64,000 bases of DNA, from the NCBI RefSeq assembly GCF_003013475.1, contig NZ_PXZO01000052.1:1-64000 (forward strand). The letters are read 5' to 3'. The first letter of the stretch is position 1. Every line of letters starts with the position of its first letter. Shown here in pieces: positions 33,399 through 42,146 of the stretch. The position numbers and the translations under genes are program-made. This DNA is from Brevibacillus porteri (GTDB lineage: Bacteria; Bacillota; Bacilli; Brevibacillales; Brevibacillaceae). The notes under the pieces were generated by a model. That model was not told the origin of the DNA. It worked only from the letters and a program-made list of their open reading frames with translations, and ran no database searches.

Positions 33399-33899
33399 AA
33401 CTGCACGTTACCTCTCGTTCCGGTTTTTTCAGGAATTACTGCAACGGGCTCAGCAGGAGCAGCAGAAAAACCGTGAACTTTACAAAAATTCTTATAGCAA
33501 CGAGTACAAAGATTACATCTACTTGGATAAGCTGGTGCAACGGATTAAACCGGGATATATTACTCAGCACTTTCCGTTTGTACTGGAGAAACATAAAATG
33601 CGCCGGATTCGTTTTCACGATCTTCGGCACAGTTGCGCTAGCCTATTGCTCGCAAACGGCGTAGGCATGAATGATATTCAAGAATGGCTCGGTCATAGTC
33701 ATTTCTCCACTACAGCTAATATTACGCTCATTTGGATTACAGTTCCAAGATTTCTTCTGCTCAGGTAATGAGCACCCGCTTAAAGATATTGAATAACAAA
33801 AAGGCTCCTGCTCTGCTAGAAAAAGCAGATCAGAAACCTGTCATTAATGAAATGGTGCGGTCGAGAGGACTTGAACCTCCACGGTGTTGCCACCACTAG
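33399..33899 (+). pseudogene. Phage-type tyrosine integrase, 3' fragment with frameshifts
   Basis: The C-terminal catalytic domain of a site-specific integrase is readable: TLPLVPV, IKPGYITQHF, then RFHDLRHSCASLLLANG and IQEWLGHSHFSTTANI. An extra T in the run near 33430 and a missing T at about 33720 (before the catalytic Tyr, YAHLDYSSK) break the frame. In the restored frame the protein ends at 33897-33899 inside tRNA-Leu with VRSRGLEPPRCCHH. That is typical of integrases whose gene overlaps their own att site. The N-terminal half is missing. Confidence 0.75.
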
Positions 33900-33907
33900 A
33901 ACCTGAA
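33852..33907 (-). repeat. att direct repeat within intact tRNA-Leu
   Basis: This is the second copy of the 56-bp repeat (identical to 22866-22921). It covers the CCA end, acceptor 3' strand, T arm, variable arm and the 3' half of the anticodon arm. Confidence 0.9.
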
Positions 33908-33939
33908 TCTAGCGCGTCTGCCAATTCCGCCACGACCGC
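33853..33939 (-). tRNA. tRNA-Leu (CAG)
   Basis: The 87-nt gene folds as a class II tRNA: acceptor GCGGTCG pairs with CGACCGC, the long variable arm contains GGTGGCAACACC, and the anticodon loop is TTCAGGT with anticodon CAG. CCA is encoded. It is the last gene of a three-tRNA transcript and the insertion site of the island, which preserved the tRNA. Confidence 0.95.
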
Positions 33940-33946
33940 ATAAAAA

Positions 33947-34022
33947 TGGTGCCGGCAATAGGACTTGAACCCACAACCCCCTGATTACAAGTCAGGTGCT
34001 CTACCAATTGAGCTATACCGGC
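33947..34022 (-). tRNA. tRNA-Thr (TGT)
   Basis: The 76-nt gene starts GCCGGTATAGCTCAATTGG. The anticodon loop is CTTGTAA with anticodon TGT, the T arm is GTGGGTTCAAGTCC, and CCA is encoded. It lies 7 bases upstream of tRNA-Leu. Confidence 0.95.
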
Positions 34023-34065
34023 ACATTACGAGAAACTATGTAATTCGCACATTCTAAAAATAGAA

Positions 34066-34142
34066 TGGCGGAGCTGACGGGACTCGAACCCGCGACCTCC
34101 GGTGTGACAGACCGGCGTGAACTCCAACTTCACCACAGCTCC
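34066..34142 (-). tRNA. tRNA-Asp (GTC)
   Basis: The 77-nt gene has acceptor GGAGCTG pairing with CAGCTCC, an anticodon stem of CCGGT and ACCGG around a loop with anticodon GTC, and an encoded CCA. It is the first gene of the tRNA operon. Confidence 0.95.
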
Positions 34143-34178
34143 ATGTGATTTTTGTCTCCATCTTGCGGCGACTTCTGT

Positions 34179-34208
34179 AATATAGCACGATTCTATCTCC
34201 AGATGCAA
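34179..34208 (-). promoter_or_regulatory. Promoter of the tRNA operon
   Basis: TTGCAT (34208-34203) and TATATT (34184-34179) on the minus strand are 18 bases apart, about 35 bases upstream of tRNA-Asp. Confidence 0.65.
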
Positions 34209-34319
34209 TAGTTTTTAAAAAAATAATGAAAGATTAATTTTTTCATAGATTTACCAACGAAAATCCGATAGAATTTTAGCTAGATATGCAGATTTTAGTA
34301 GATTGGTGGAGACGATGAC

Positions 34320-35228
34320 ATGAAAAAGACTTCGAGGCTACTCACCTTCCTCGCCCTCTTCACTCTGCTGCCTACTGCTGCCCATGCTTCCTCATCGGCA
34401 TATGTGGTATCAGCAGGTGATACGCTGAGCAAGATCGCTCGTGAACATCAAGTAACGGTGGATCAACTTATTCAATGGAACCAACTGAATGACGATAGAT
34501 TGTCAATTGGACAAACTCTATCTGTTCACGGTGAAAACACTTCTGGCTCCATTGCGACGGACACTCCTTCCGATGTAGCTGTCAATCAGAATGATAACGC
34601 TACCACTGAGTCTAAAGAACTAACTGCTGGTGAAAAAGCCCGTGTCACTGGTGACGTGCTGAATGTGCGTAAAAAGCCTTCGACTGACGCAAAAGTGTTA
34701 GGCAAGCTAAGTTTCGGTTCCATTGTAGAAGTCGTAGAAACGGGTAATGAATGGACGAAAATCGAATTCGAAGATCGTGAAGCATACGTTGCTACAGAGT
34801 TCCTAAGTCCAAACCTCACTTCTACCGTTTCGCTGCCTGCCGAGGTAAATGCAGAAGATCTGGGTCGAATGAAGGAAATTTTTGAGCCATTGCTCAATAC
34901 ACCATACGTCTTAGGCGGAACTACTCCGAATGGCTTTGATTGTAGTGGCTTTACTTCATACGTTTTTGAACAGCTTGGGGTTACACTGCCGCGCACTTCT
35001 GAAGATCAATTCCGTGGCGGTCAAGAAGTATCACTGGATCAAGCACAGCCTGGTGACCTCTTGTTCTACGATTCGCTTGGAAAAGGACGCGTGTCCCACG
35101 TAGCGATCTATTTGGGTAATGGAGCAATCGTGCATGCGAATGGCGAAGATGTTCGCTATGGCAAAGTCGAATACATGCATAAGCTCTACCCGTTTTATGG
35201 AGTGAAGCGATACGCTACCTTCCAGTAA
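34320..35228 (+). CDS. Secreted LysM-SH3-NlpC/P60 endopeptidase
   Basis: The 302-residue protein has a signal peptide cut after the Ala-His-Ala at about residue 23, then a LysM repeat (about 28-70: YVVSAGDTLSKIAREH). A bacterial SH3 domain follows (about 102-160: VLNVRKKPSTDAKVLGKL). The C-terminal NlpC/P60 domain (about 185-295) has catalytic Cys in FDCSGF and His in SHVAIYLG. It should bind peptidoglycan and cleave D-gamma-Glu bonds. GGTGGAG lies eight bases before the ATG at 34320. It is a single gene with a strong terminator. Confidence 0.9.
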   Translation: MKKTSRLLTFLALFTLLPTAAHASSSAYVVSAGDTLSKIAREHQVTVDQLIQWNQLNDDRLSIGQTLSVHGENTSGSIATDTPSDVAVNQNDNATTESKELTAGEKARVTGDVLNVRKKPSTDAKVLGKLSFGSIVEVVETGNEWTKIEFEDREAYVATEFLSPNLTSTVSLPAEVNAEDLGRMKEIFEPLLNTPYVLGGTTPNGFDCSGFTSYVFEQLGVTLPRTSEDQFRGGQEVSLDQAQPGDLLFYDSLGKGRVSHVAIYLGNGAIVHANGEDVRYGKVEYMHKLYPFYGVKRYATFQ

Positions 35229-35247
35229 GCTTTCTACACATAAAAGC

Positions 35248-35288
35248 AAACAGCCCTATCTGCCTTTGCAGCAGTTCGAGGGCTGTTT
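35248..35288. terminator. Terminator after the LysM-NlpC/P60 gene
   Basis: AAACAGCCCT and AGGGCTGTTT form a 10-bp stem followed by TGTTTTT on the plus strand. It probably also ends the converging gene at 35301-35543. Confidence 0.8.
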
Positions 35289-35300
35289 GTTTTTCTGTGC

Positions 35301-35543
35301 TTAATGTATTTCGGTATTATGGGCCTGCTGATGTTGTTGTTGCTGCCCTCCGATTTCGATTTTGCCCAATGCTTGTTTCATTTTGTCGAGCTGAAGTTGA
35401 TAATCACGAACGACTACGGTAAGAACACTGACAGACTCCTTGAAATCCGGCTCGCTGCTTACTCTGTCGATGGCTCTATGTAAATGCAGCATCTTGTTCT
35501 CCGTTTCCCGCAATAGGTCGAGTAACTGCAATCCGTTTACCAC
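35301..35543 (-). CDS. Small coiled-coil protein, unknown
   Basis: The 80-residue product is almost entirely helical with heptad-like spacing (LLDLLRETENKMLHLHRAID), then ends in a Gln/His-rich tail (GGQQQQHQQAHNTE). No membrane segment is seen and I do not recognise a family. GAGGTGA precedes the GTG at 35543, and terminators lie on both sides, so expression as a single small gene is likely. Confidence 0.55.
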   Translation of the reverse strand: MVNGLQLLDLLRETENKMLHLHRAIDRVSSEPDFKESVSVLTVVVRDYQLQLDKMKQALGKIEIGGQQQQHQQAHNTEIH

Positions 35544-35627
35544 GTAATCACCTCATCTGTTTTTTCTTACTTTCTCCTTCCGCTCTGTTCCCTATGCGCA
35601 CAAAAACGCTTTGCAACATGAATAAAA

Positions 35628-35655
35628 AACGTCCGCTAATGACATAGCGGACGTT
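35628..35655 (-). terminator. Terminator after the M3 peptidase gene
   Basis: A perfect 11-bp stem of AACGTCCGCTA and TAGCGGACGTT is followed by T-rich sequence on the minus strand, nine bases past the stop codon. Confidence 0.8.
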
Positions 35656-35663
35656 CTTCCTAT

Positions 35664-37451
35664 TTAGTTTAGGCGTGCAGACGCGAGCTCTACGAATTTG
35701 TCGATATCTTTTGCAACCAAAGAGAGTGAATTCCGCCAGAAATCGACGGAGCGTACATCAACATCCATGATAGCTGCTACATCTGCAACGCTCATTTTGC
35801 CCGTAACAGATAAGAGCTTGTCGTACTGCTCAACAAAAGCTTCCCCGCGCTTGAGATACTCTGCGTACAAGCCTTTCGCGAACAGAAGCCCAAAAGCATA
35901 CGGGAAGTTGTAGAAATTGTAATCCGCGCTATAATAGTGCGGTTTACATACCCACATGTACGGGTGTAGAGCTGCCGGATCCAAACCATCTCCGTAAGCG
36001 TCCTTTTGCGCTTGTAGCATCAGTTCGTTCAGAGTGGAAACAGACAAGGCACCTTCAGTTCTGCGCTCAAATACCGCAGTCTCGAACAAGTAACGGCTAT
36101 AAATATCGACGATCACCTGACTTGCTCCGCTGATATCATTTTCCAAAATCGCAAATGCTTCCTCGGAGGTCGCTTGTTCAAGTGCTGCATTGGCAATGAT
36201 GGTTTCGCACAAAATGGACGCGGTTTCGGCGATTGGCATTGGGTATTCGCTATTCAAGAATGCTTCGTTTACGAGACATTCTCCGTGATAGCCATGACCC
36301 AATTCATGTGCCATTGTGCTCACATCGCTGTAGCTGCCTGTGTAGTTCGACATAATTCTGCTCTCCCCTACGATGTGCAGGTTGTAGCAGAATGCCCCTC
36401 CACGCTTGCCTTCACGAATCTCGGCATCAATCCACTGATTGTCATAAGCTCGTGCTGCATAGTTGGCGAGCTTTTCGCTAAAGCTACCAAAGTGCTTCAC
36501 AATGAAGTCGCGGGATTCCTCATACGAGAACCGCATGTCTGCCTCGCCCACTGGCGCAAACAGATCATAAAACGGCAACTGAGCGCTCTCATGGCCGAGT
36601 AGCTTCGCCTTTGTACGGAAGTATTGATGGAAGGATGGCAGGCTCTCACGCATCGCCTGAAGCATCGCTTCGAGCGTCTCGCGGTCCATACGGGAGTCTT
36701 GCAACGTCTTATCCAGCGGCGATTCATAGCCTCTTAGCTTCGCTACGGTAATAACCTCGCCTTTAATTCCATTCAAGCTGGCAGCAGCAGCTCCATCGAT
36801 TTTTTTGTAAGCGGCAAGTTCCGCCTCGTAGGCCGTTTTGCGAAGCTGCGGATCTTTTTCGTTCGCCATGTTCCGCACCACTGGCAATGGAAGCTGTTTG
36901 TGCTCCCCATCGACTGTAATGTCTACCAGTAAAGTGGAAGTCAGCATTTCATGGAGCTTTGTCCATGCATTTGACCCTGTATTTTTCATTTTTGCTAGGA
37001 CGATTTCTTCTTTTTCGCTCAGCATGTATTTGCTCTTATCTGACATTTCTGTCAACATAAAGCGATGTGTCTCTAACAGCTCCGATTGGTTAATCAACTC
37101 GTCCAGGTCGCTCAACGATCCTAGCCATTTTTGGAATTGTACGCCTGGTTCAACCAATTCCACAGCCTGATTCTGTACTTTTTCAATCGCAAGCAGTGCT
37201 ACTTCATTCTTGGCATCCACGCTGGCAGTCAGCTCTCCGTGGGCGTACAAGCGGAAATGCGTTTGCAAGACGGAGGTCATCATCGTTATGTATGTCTCCA
37301 TCTTCGCTACTGCATCTTCTGAAGATTGAAAGTTTTGCGCTGCCCAGCTTTTGATCTCTTCAGTTTCACGTACAAACTTCTCCCAATCTTGTTTCCATTC
37401 TGGTGCATCAAATGAGGAATACAAGACGTCCAAATTCCAGCGCATATTCAT
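35664..37451 (-). CDS. Oligoendopeptidase F family (M3) metallopeptidase
   Basis: The 595-residue cytosolic enzyme has the zinc motif HELGHGYHG, with both His ligands and catalytic Glu, at about residue 385. The third ligand context ASILCETI follows. The N-terminal PepF domain and total length match the PepF/M3 family. It cleaves oligopeptides inside the cell. I use the ATG at 37451, with AGGAGG nine bases upstream; a GTG two codons earlier is too close to that site. It is a single gene. Confidence 0.87.
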   Translation of the reverse strand: MNMRWNLDVLYSSFDAPEWKQDWEKFVRETEEIKSWAAQNFQSSEDAVAKMETYITMMTSVLQTHFRLYAHGELTASVDAKNEVALLAIEKVQNQAVELVEPGVQFQKWLGSLSDLDELINQSELLETHRFMLTEMSDKSKYMLSEKEEIVLAKMKNTGSNAWTKLHEMLTSTLLVDITVDGEHKQLPLPVVRNMANEKDPQLRKTAYEAELAAYKKIDGAAAASLNGIKGEVITVAKLRGYESPLDKTLQDSRMDRETLEAMLQAMRESLPSFHQYFRTKAKLLGHESAQLPFYDLFAPVGEADMRFSYEESRDFIVKHFGSFSEKLANYAARAYDNQWIDAEIREGKRGGAFCYNLHIVGESRIMSNYTGSYSDVSTMAHELGHGYHGECLVNEAFLNSEYPMPIAETASILCETIIANAALEQATSEEAFAILENDISGASQVIVDIYSRYLFETAVFERRTEGALSVSTLNELMLQAQKDAYGDGLDPAALHPYMWVCKPHYYSADYNFYNFPYAFGLLFAKGLYAEYLKRGEAFVEQYDKLLSVTGKMSVADVAAIMDVDVRSVDFWRNSLSLVAKDIDKFVELASARLN

Positions 37452-37555
37452 GGGCACGCGCCTCCTTTTCTCTTATGTAACAAGCCTATTGTAAAAAAAT
37501 TTAGATGGATTCTGCAAGTTTTTGCTAAAAAAACTTCTTTTGCGAGAATAAAAAG

Positions 37556-37580
37556 ACTCTGCCGCTAGCGTAAGCAGAGT
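37556..37580 (-). terminator. Terminator of the ECF transporter-peptidase operon
   Basis: ACTCTGC and GCAGAGT pair, followed by CTTTTTA on the minus strand, just past the M20 peptidase stop codon. Confidence 0.75.
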
Positions 37581-37594
37581 TCTTTTGTAAGTGA

Positions 37595-38812
37595 TCAAGC
37601 TCGTACTGGCTGCGTCAAAAACGTTAATGCAGACAAGGCAAAAAGCTGGGTGGATTCCACCAATTGGTCAATAGCTACGTACTCATCTGCATGATGAGGG
37701 ATGTGGCGATCACCTGCGCCTGTCGTCAAAATCGGAATGCCGGCCTTGTGCAGGAAGGTTCCATCTGTCGCACCTGGGACGCCATTATATACGGGCTCTT
37801 TTTTTGTGATTTCCCGATAGGCGTTCGCAACGGAAGTCACAACTTCTTCATGCATGCCAGTCAACGTCCAAGGGCGCTCTTCGATTACTTCCAGAGTAGC
37901 CTTGAACTTGTCATCCTCTTTGCCTAGTTCCTCTAATATGACACTGATCTCTTTATACAGCTCTTGGTGGTCCTGCCCGGGAACCGTGCGAATATCAAGT
38001 GTTGTCATGCATTGATCGGGTACGACGTTGATTTGGGCGTCTCCTTTGACCGGTGCCTGCAAAATCGTCGGAGTGATACTCGGCCACCCCAACATTGGAT
38101 GCTCTCCCAGACGAGCCATTTCCTTTCGTTCCAGCTCTTCTAACGCCACGATGGCGCGTGCCATCCTTGTGTTCGGATTGATGCCCGTCAGTGGCATAGC
38201 TCCATGCGCCATCTTGCCAAACGTACGAAGAATTGCTCGCATGGCTCCTTTTTGCGTGATGCAGAGCTGATTTTCTTCCGGTTCACAGATAATCGCCGCA
38301 TCAACGTTGTTGGCCCAACCGCGACGAATGAAATCTTTGATCCCGATCATCATGCTCTCCTCATCGCAAGGGATGCATAGGAGGATTTTGCCTGTAAAAG
38401 ACTGTTTGGATCGTTGGATAGCTTTGACGGCACATATCGCGGCAGCCAGATTTCCTTTTGTGTCACAGGAGCCACGCCCGTAGATACGCCCACTAGATAT
38501 TGTTCCACCAAAAGGGTCGTAGCTCCAAGCATCCCGATCCCCTTCTGTTACGACATCTGTATGGGCTTCGAATAAAAGCGTTTTGCCAGGCTTGCCCGAA
38601 TCATAAAAAGCGATGACATTCGGTCTGCCTGGAACAACCTCTTCATAGAAAACCTGCAAACCCATGTTACGAAGATAATCGGCGACAAATAGCGCTACCC
38701 GCTCTTCATTCGCTCCTGTCTGATCGGGACGAAACACACTTGGAATTCTAACTAGCTCCTGCGTTAGACGTACAACTTCCTGCTCGTCAACAAAGGATAT
38801 CACCTGATTCAT
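37595..38812 (-). CDS. M20 family metallopeptidase (ArgE/DapE/Acy1-like)
   Basis: The 405-residue zinc hydrolase has the metal-site motifs FEAHTDVV and GRGSCDTKGN, the catalytic acidic pair around CDEES, and the dimerisation domain starting near residue 180. Members remove acyl groups from amino acids or split dipeptides. It is the last gene of the ECF transporter operon, 37 bases after the P1 peptidase, so it probably acts on the imported compound. The start is the ATG at 38812 with GAGAGGA upstream; the frame is open to 38938 without a ribosome site. Confidence 0.8.
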   Translation of the reverse strand: MNQVISFVDEQEVVRLTQELVRIPSVFRPDQTGANEERVALFVADYLRNMGLQVFYEEVVPGRPNVIAFYDSGKPGKTLLFEAHTDVVTEGDRDAWSYDPFGGTISSGRIYGRGSCDTKGNLAAAICAVKAIQRSKQSFTGKILLCIPCDEESMMIGIKDFIRRGWANNVDAAIICEPEENQLCITQKGAMRAILRTFGKMAHGAMPLTGINPNTRMARAIVALEELERKEMARLGEHPMLGWPSITPTILQAPVKGDAQINVVPDQCMTTLDIRTVPGQDHQELYKEISVILEELGKEDDKFKATLEVIEERPWTLTGMHEEVVTSVANAYREITKKEPVYNGVPGATDGTFLHKAGIPILTTGAGDRHIPHHADEYVAIDQLVESTQLFALSALTFLTQPVRA

Positions 38813-38849
38813 CCGCCAATCCTCTCCTCTGCATCCAAATATGTTACAC

Positions 38850-39812
38850 CTATTCCTGGAAGTATCTGCGATAAGATGGCAGTCCCCCTGCTTCCTCTGC
38901 GTGCTTAACCGCTTGGATGACGGCTTCTGCCAGCACATCTGCGGACAACGCGCCCACCAAGTCTACACTCGCCTCTACTTCGCCTGTTGCTACAGCAAAA
39001 ATCGTGTCGCCATCGTACATCGTGTGAATCGGACGGATTGTACGGGCAAGCCCGTCATGAGCCATTTGCGCTACTTTATTTGCTTCTGCTTTGGACAAGT
39101 GAGCATTGCTGGCGACTACGGCAATCGTCGTGTTCGTACCTGGAGGGATCGGAGCAAAAGCTTGCTGGCGCAGTATCTCCATGCTATCCCGAATGGTTCC
39201 CTGTTCATCTCTCGGCCCGGCTATGATCGTCCCTGACTGCGGATTTACGACATGACCGACCGCATTTACAGCGACGATTGCGCCTATGACGAGTCCATTG
39301 GGTAGAATCACGGAAGCTGTGCCTAACCCGCTCTTCATCGCATTCCCAAATCCATTCAGCTTGCCTACTGTCGCACCTGTACCAGCACCGACGTTTCCTT
39401 GTGCTACTTTCTCACGGCTTGCTGCCTGTGCTGCCGCATAGCCCATTTGACGATCCGGACGAACCCGATAGTCGCCTACTGCCAGGTCGAACAAGACTGC
39501 TGCTGGAACGATAGGAACGACGCCATAGCCAACATCCAGTCCGATGCCATGTTCCTCTAAATACTGCATGAGACCTGTAGCAGCATCCAAACCGTATGCA
39601 CTGCCACCCGAAAGGCAAATCGCATGGACGACACTCACCAGATTGACAGGGTCCAAGAGGTCCGTCTCGCGGGTGCCCGGGGCAGAACCCCGGACATCCA
39701 CGCCGCAGACAGACGGCTTTTCCAGCATAATCACACTGCATCCCGTTAATGTTTCTTCGTTTTGTGCATGCCCGACGAGAACGCCGGGTACGTCAACAAT
39801 CGTTCCGGTCAT
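38850..39812 (-). CDS. P1 family (DmpA-type) aminopeptidase
   Basis: The 320-residue protein is an Ntn-like hydrolase of the DmpA/P1 family (S58). It contains ICLSGGSAYGLDAATG, GNVGAGTGATVGKL and the cleavage/nucleophile region GTNTTIAVVASN. The precursor is expected to cut itself so that a Thr (or Ser) becomes the N-terminal nucleophile. DmpA-like enzymes release N-terminal D- or L-residues or beta-amino acids. Its start codon abuts the end of the S-component gene, so transport and hydrolysis appear coupled. Confidence 0.82.
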   Translation of the reverse strand: MTGTIVDVPGVLVGHAQNEETLTGCSVIMLEKPSVCGVDVRGSAPGTRETDLLDPVNLVSVVHAICLSGGSAYGLDAATGLMQYLEEHGIGLDVGYGVVPIVPAAVLFDLAVGDYRVRPDRQMGYAAAQAASREKVAQGNVGAGTGATVGKLNGFGNAMKSGLGTASVILPNGLVIGAIVAVNAVGHVVNPQSGTIIAGPRDEQGTIRDSMEILRQQAFAPIPPGTNTTIAVVASNAHLSKAEANKVAQMAHDGLARTIRPIHTMYDGDTIFAVATGEVEASVDLVGALSADVLAEAVIQAVKHAEEAGGLPSYRRYFQE

Positions 39813-40369
39813 TATAAGTCTCCTGAAATTTTTGATTTTTGCCTACCTGCTGACCCTAATTTCTTCCAAGCCGCAACGACAGCCAATGTAACAATGACCG
39901 AAACAATTGCTTCTGGCAAGCCGTTCGTGATTGCAACTGTGGTCGCTACGCCGAGGGTCATGTATCCTCGAATGACGGCCATGCCCAGTACCAGGATCGT
40001 GTTTGTCATCGCCCCAATAAAGCCAGCGGCACCAATCGCCAAGTACTGATTGACGTTTTTCAAACCAGCATAGGTCAAATAAGCAGTCACACCGATGAAC
40101 AAACGTGGCAGGATGGCTACAAGAGGGTCTTTAAAAAGCGGAACGGTGGCATTTAAGAAAGAAGAGACTCCAAATATAAGGCCAATGATCATACCAACGC
40201 CCCAGCCCTCCATTATGCCCCCGATCACAGCCGGGATGTGCATAATAGTGGCATTGCCCGCTGCTGTCGGAACCGGAATGTAGCCGAGACGTGTCACCCC
40301 GAGCAAAATCGCTATCGCGCCCAAAACGCCTGCAATGACAATCTTGCGAACGGTCAAGCCTTTTTCCAT
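39812..40369 (-). CDS. ECF transporter S component, substrate unknown
   Basis: The 185-residue protein has five to six membrane segments and the ECF S-component layout. An opening helix (ILLGVTRLGYIPVPTAAGNATIMHIPAVIGG) is followed by Gly-rich helices, which resembles the CblT/YpdP-type group. This subunit captures the substrate. The two peptidases encoded next to it suggest a small amide or peptide-like nutrient or vitamin precursor; this is inference. AAAGGAGGAG precedes the ATG at 40369, and the stop touches the start of the P1 gene. Confidence 0.75.
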   Translation of the reverse strand: MEKGLTVRKIVIAGVLGAIAILLGVTRLGYIPVPTAAGNATIMHIPAVIGGIMEGWGVGMIIGLIFGVSSFLNATVPLFKDPLVAILPRLFIGVTAYLTYAGLKNVNQYLAIGAAGFIGAMTNTILVLGMAVIRGYMTLGVATTVAITNGLPEAIVSVIVTLAVVAAWKKLGSAGRQKSKISGDL

Positions 40370-40435
40370 GCATACTCCTCCTTTTACGAGTTTTATGTGG
40401 AATGCCCTACTCGGGCGAATTCCCGCTAGTCTCCC

Positions 40436-41272
40436 TTACCAAGGTATGGCGAGCATGACGGCTGAAATGACAATACTCACGATCAGCGCGACGTAATCTT
40501 TGCCTACAGCCTTGTATTGGGTGTATCTGGTCCGTGCAGCACCTGGTGTGTAGCATCTGGCTTCCATTGCCAAAATCAAATCTTCTGCTCTGGAGAGCGC
40601 CACATTAAACAGCGGGATGATGATGGGAAACATGTCTTTTGTTCGCTGGATGATCCGCCACCATTCTCCTGTACCGAAATCTGCACCACGGGATGCTTGT
40701 GCTTTCATCATTTTTTCCATTTCCATCGCGAAGGTAGGTACAAAGCGCACAGCAATCGTGATGATCAAAGCAAAGGCATGAACCGGAAACTTTACTTTTT
40801 CTAATGGCCCCAGCAATCGCTCCATTCCGTGTGTAAGTTCCGTCGTCGAAGTGCTGAGCGTGAGGACACTCGATAAGAAGATTACTTCTACGAAACGTAT
40901 GGCAGACACGATAACGAGGCGTACACTCTCACTCGTGATCGTGATGAAGCCGTATTTCAAATAAACGGTTCCGCCATTGACAACCTCCCCGTAAAATAGT
41001 AACTGCATGATCGCCAAAATCATGATAAAGGGGATAGCGGGCTTGATACCGGATATACCGTAATGTAGGGGGATTTTCGAGATTTGAAACATCCAGATAC
41101 AAATGGCTAAAGCAAACAGATTACCCACGTATGTATCGCAGATGGCAATCGCTAAGATGAGGATGACGAAAGCACCCAGCTTGAAACGAGGATCGAGACG
41201 ATGAACGACCGAAGCAGTGGGTAAATATTGACCGATGGTAATATTGCGCGTCAATTCAAATTCTGCTGACAT
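40436..41272 (-). CDS. ecfT: ECF transporter T component
   Basis: The 278-residue membrane protein has the T-component coupling helices with two Ala-Arg-Gly-like motifs (QASRGADF and AMEARCYTPG), which contact the ATPases. It has five to six hydrophobic segments. It joins EcfA1, EcfA2 and the S component. AAGGAGGGGG precedes the ATG at 41272. It is 14 bases after ecfA2. This is a dedicated (group I) arrangement, since the S gene is in the same operon. Confidence 0.87.
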   Translation of the reverse strand: MSAEFELTRNITIGQYLPTASVVHRLDPRFKLGAFVILILAIAICDTYVGNLFALAICIWMFQISKIPLHYGISGIKPAIPFIMILAIMQLLFYGEVVNGGTVYLKYGFITITSESVRLVIVSAIRFVEVIFLSSVLTLSTSTTELTHGMERLLGPLEKVKFPVHAFALIITIAVRFVPTFAMEMEKMMKAQASRGADFGTGEWWRIIQRTKDMFPIIIPLFNVALSRAEDLILAMEARCYTPGAARTRYTQYKAVGKDYVALIVSIVISAVMLAIPW

Positions 41273-41285
41273 GTGGACCCCCTCC

Positions 41286-42146
41286 TTAGCGGTTCATCAG
41301 TTTCAAAATTTCCATCGCTGTCTCTTCGGGTAAAAAAGCGCTAGCATCGATGCTGTAGCCCTGCTCACGAAGTCTGTATAAAATATCTACCGATTCCGGT
41401 GTGCCGATATGATGCTGCCGCAGCAATTCCTGATTGCCAAAAATTTGTCGTGGTGTCCCTTCACAGACTGATTTGCCGTTTGCCATGACGTAGACACGAT
41501 CAGCAAGCTTGGCGACCTCTTCCATATTGTGTGAGACGAAAATAACCGTTAGCTTTTCTTCCCGATTGAGACGGCGGATGCGCTCCAATAGCTCATGACG
41601 AGAGCGCGGGTCCAGCCCTGCTGTTGGCTCGTCAAGTACGAGAACCTTGGGTTGCAAGGAAAGGACGCCAGCCAATGCCACCTTGCGCTTCTGCCCACCA
41701 CTTAAGGCAAAAGTCGGACGGTCTTTCATCTCCTGAAACGAGAGGCCAACTAAGTCCATCGCCCACTGTACACGTCGCCGCACTTCCTCTAAAGGGAGCC
41801 CCATCCGAAAAGGTCCGTAGGCTACGTCATCACCGACCAGTTTTTCGAAAAGTTGATCCTCCGGGTTTTGAAAAACGAGTCCTACTTGTCTACGCAACGT
41901 ACGAATATCGATCTTGGGTGAAGATACGTCCATTCCATTGATGATGACCGTACCGGATTGCGGGCGAATCAGGCCGTTAAAATGCTGGATTAACGTCGAT
42001 TTTCCCGATCCAGTATGACCGATAATGGCCAAGCATTCGCCTTCTGCCACCTGGATGCTTACCTGGTCGAGGGCCCGATGTTCGAGAGGCGTTCCGTGCA
42101 TGTAGACATGAGATAGATTTTCTACGTTTACGATCGGTTGCGTCAT
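41286..42146 (-). CDS. ecfA2: ECF transporter ATPase EcfA2
   Basis: The 286-residue ATPase has Walker A GHTGSGKST, signature ALSGGQKRKVA and Walker B VLVLDEPTAGLD. The distinctive N-terminal VYMHGTPLEHRALDQV is characteristic of EcfA2. It works as a heterodimer with EcfA1. Its ATG at 42146 overlaps the ecfA1 stop by four bases. Confidence 0.88.
   Translation of the reverse strand: MTQPIVNVENLSHVYMHGTPLEHRALDQVSIQVAEGECLAIIGHTGSGKSTLIQHFNGLIRPQSGTVIINGMDVSSPKIDIRTLRRQVGLVFQNPEDQLFEKLVGDDVAYGPFRMGLPLEEVRRRVQWAMDLVGLSFQEMKDRPTFALSGGQKRKVALAGVLSLQPKVLVLDEPTAGLDPRSRHELLERIRRLNREEKLTVIFVSHNMEEVAKLADRVYVMANGKSVCEGTPRQIFGNQELLRQHHIGTPESVDILYRLREQGYSIDASAFLPEETAMEILKLMNR

Larger units (their letters stand above)
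22866..33907. mobile_element. 11-kb tRNA-Leu genomic island carrying a five-gene defence-like operon
   Basis: The element is bounded by 56-bp direct repeats, the right one inside an intact tRNA-Leu(CAG). Remains of an integrase gene run into the right repeat, as in site-specific integrative elements. The ends hold broken conjugation or mobilization genes (TOPRIM_2/DUF3991, relaxase, CpaF-like, TadC-like). The middle holds five intact, overlapping or closely spaced minus-strand genes with clearly higher A+T than the flanks. The element is probably no longer self-mobile, since integrase and relaxase are both frameshifted, while the cargo has stayed intact. Confidence 0.85.
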
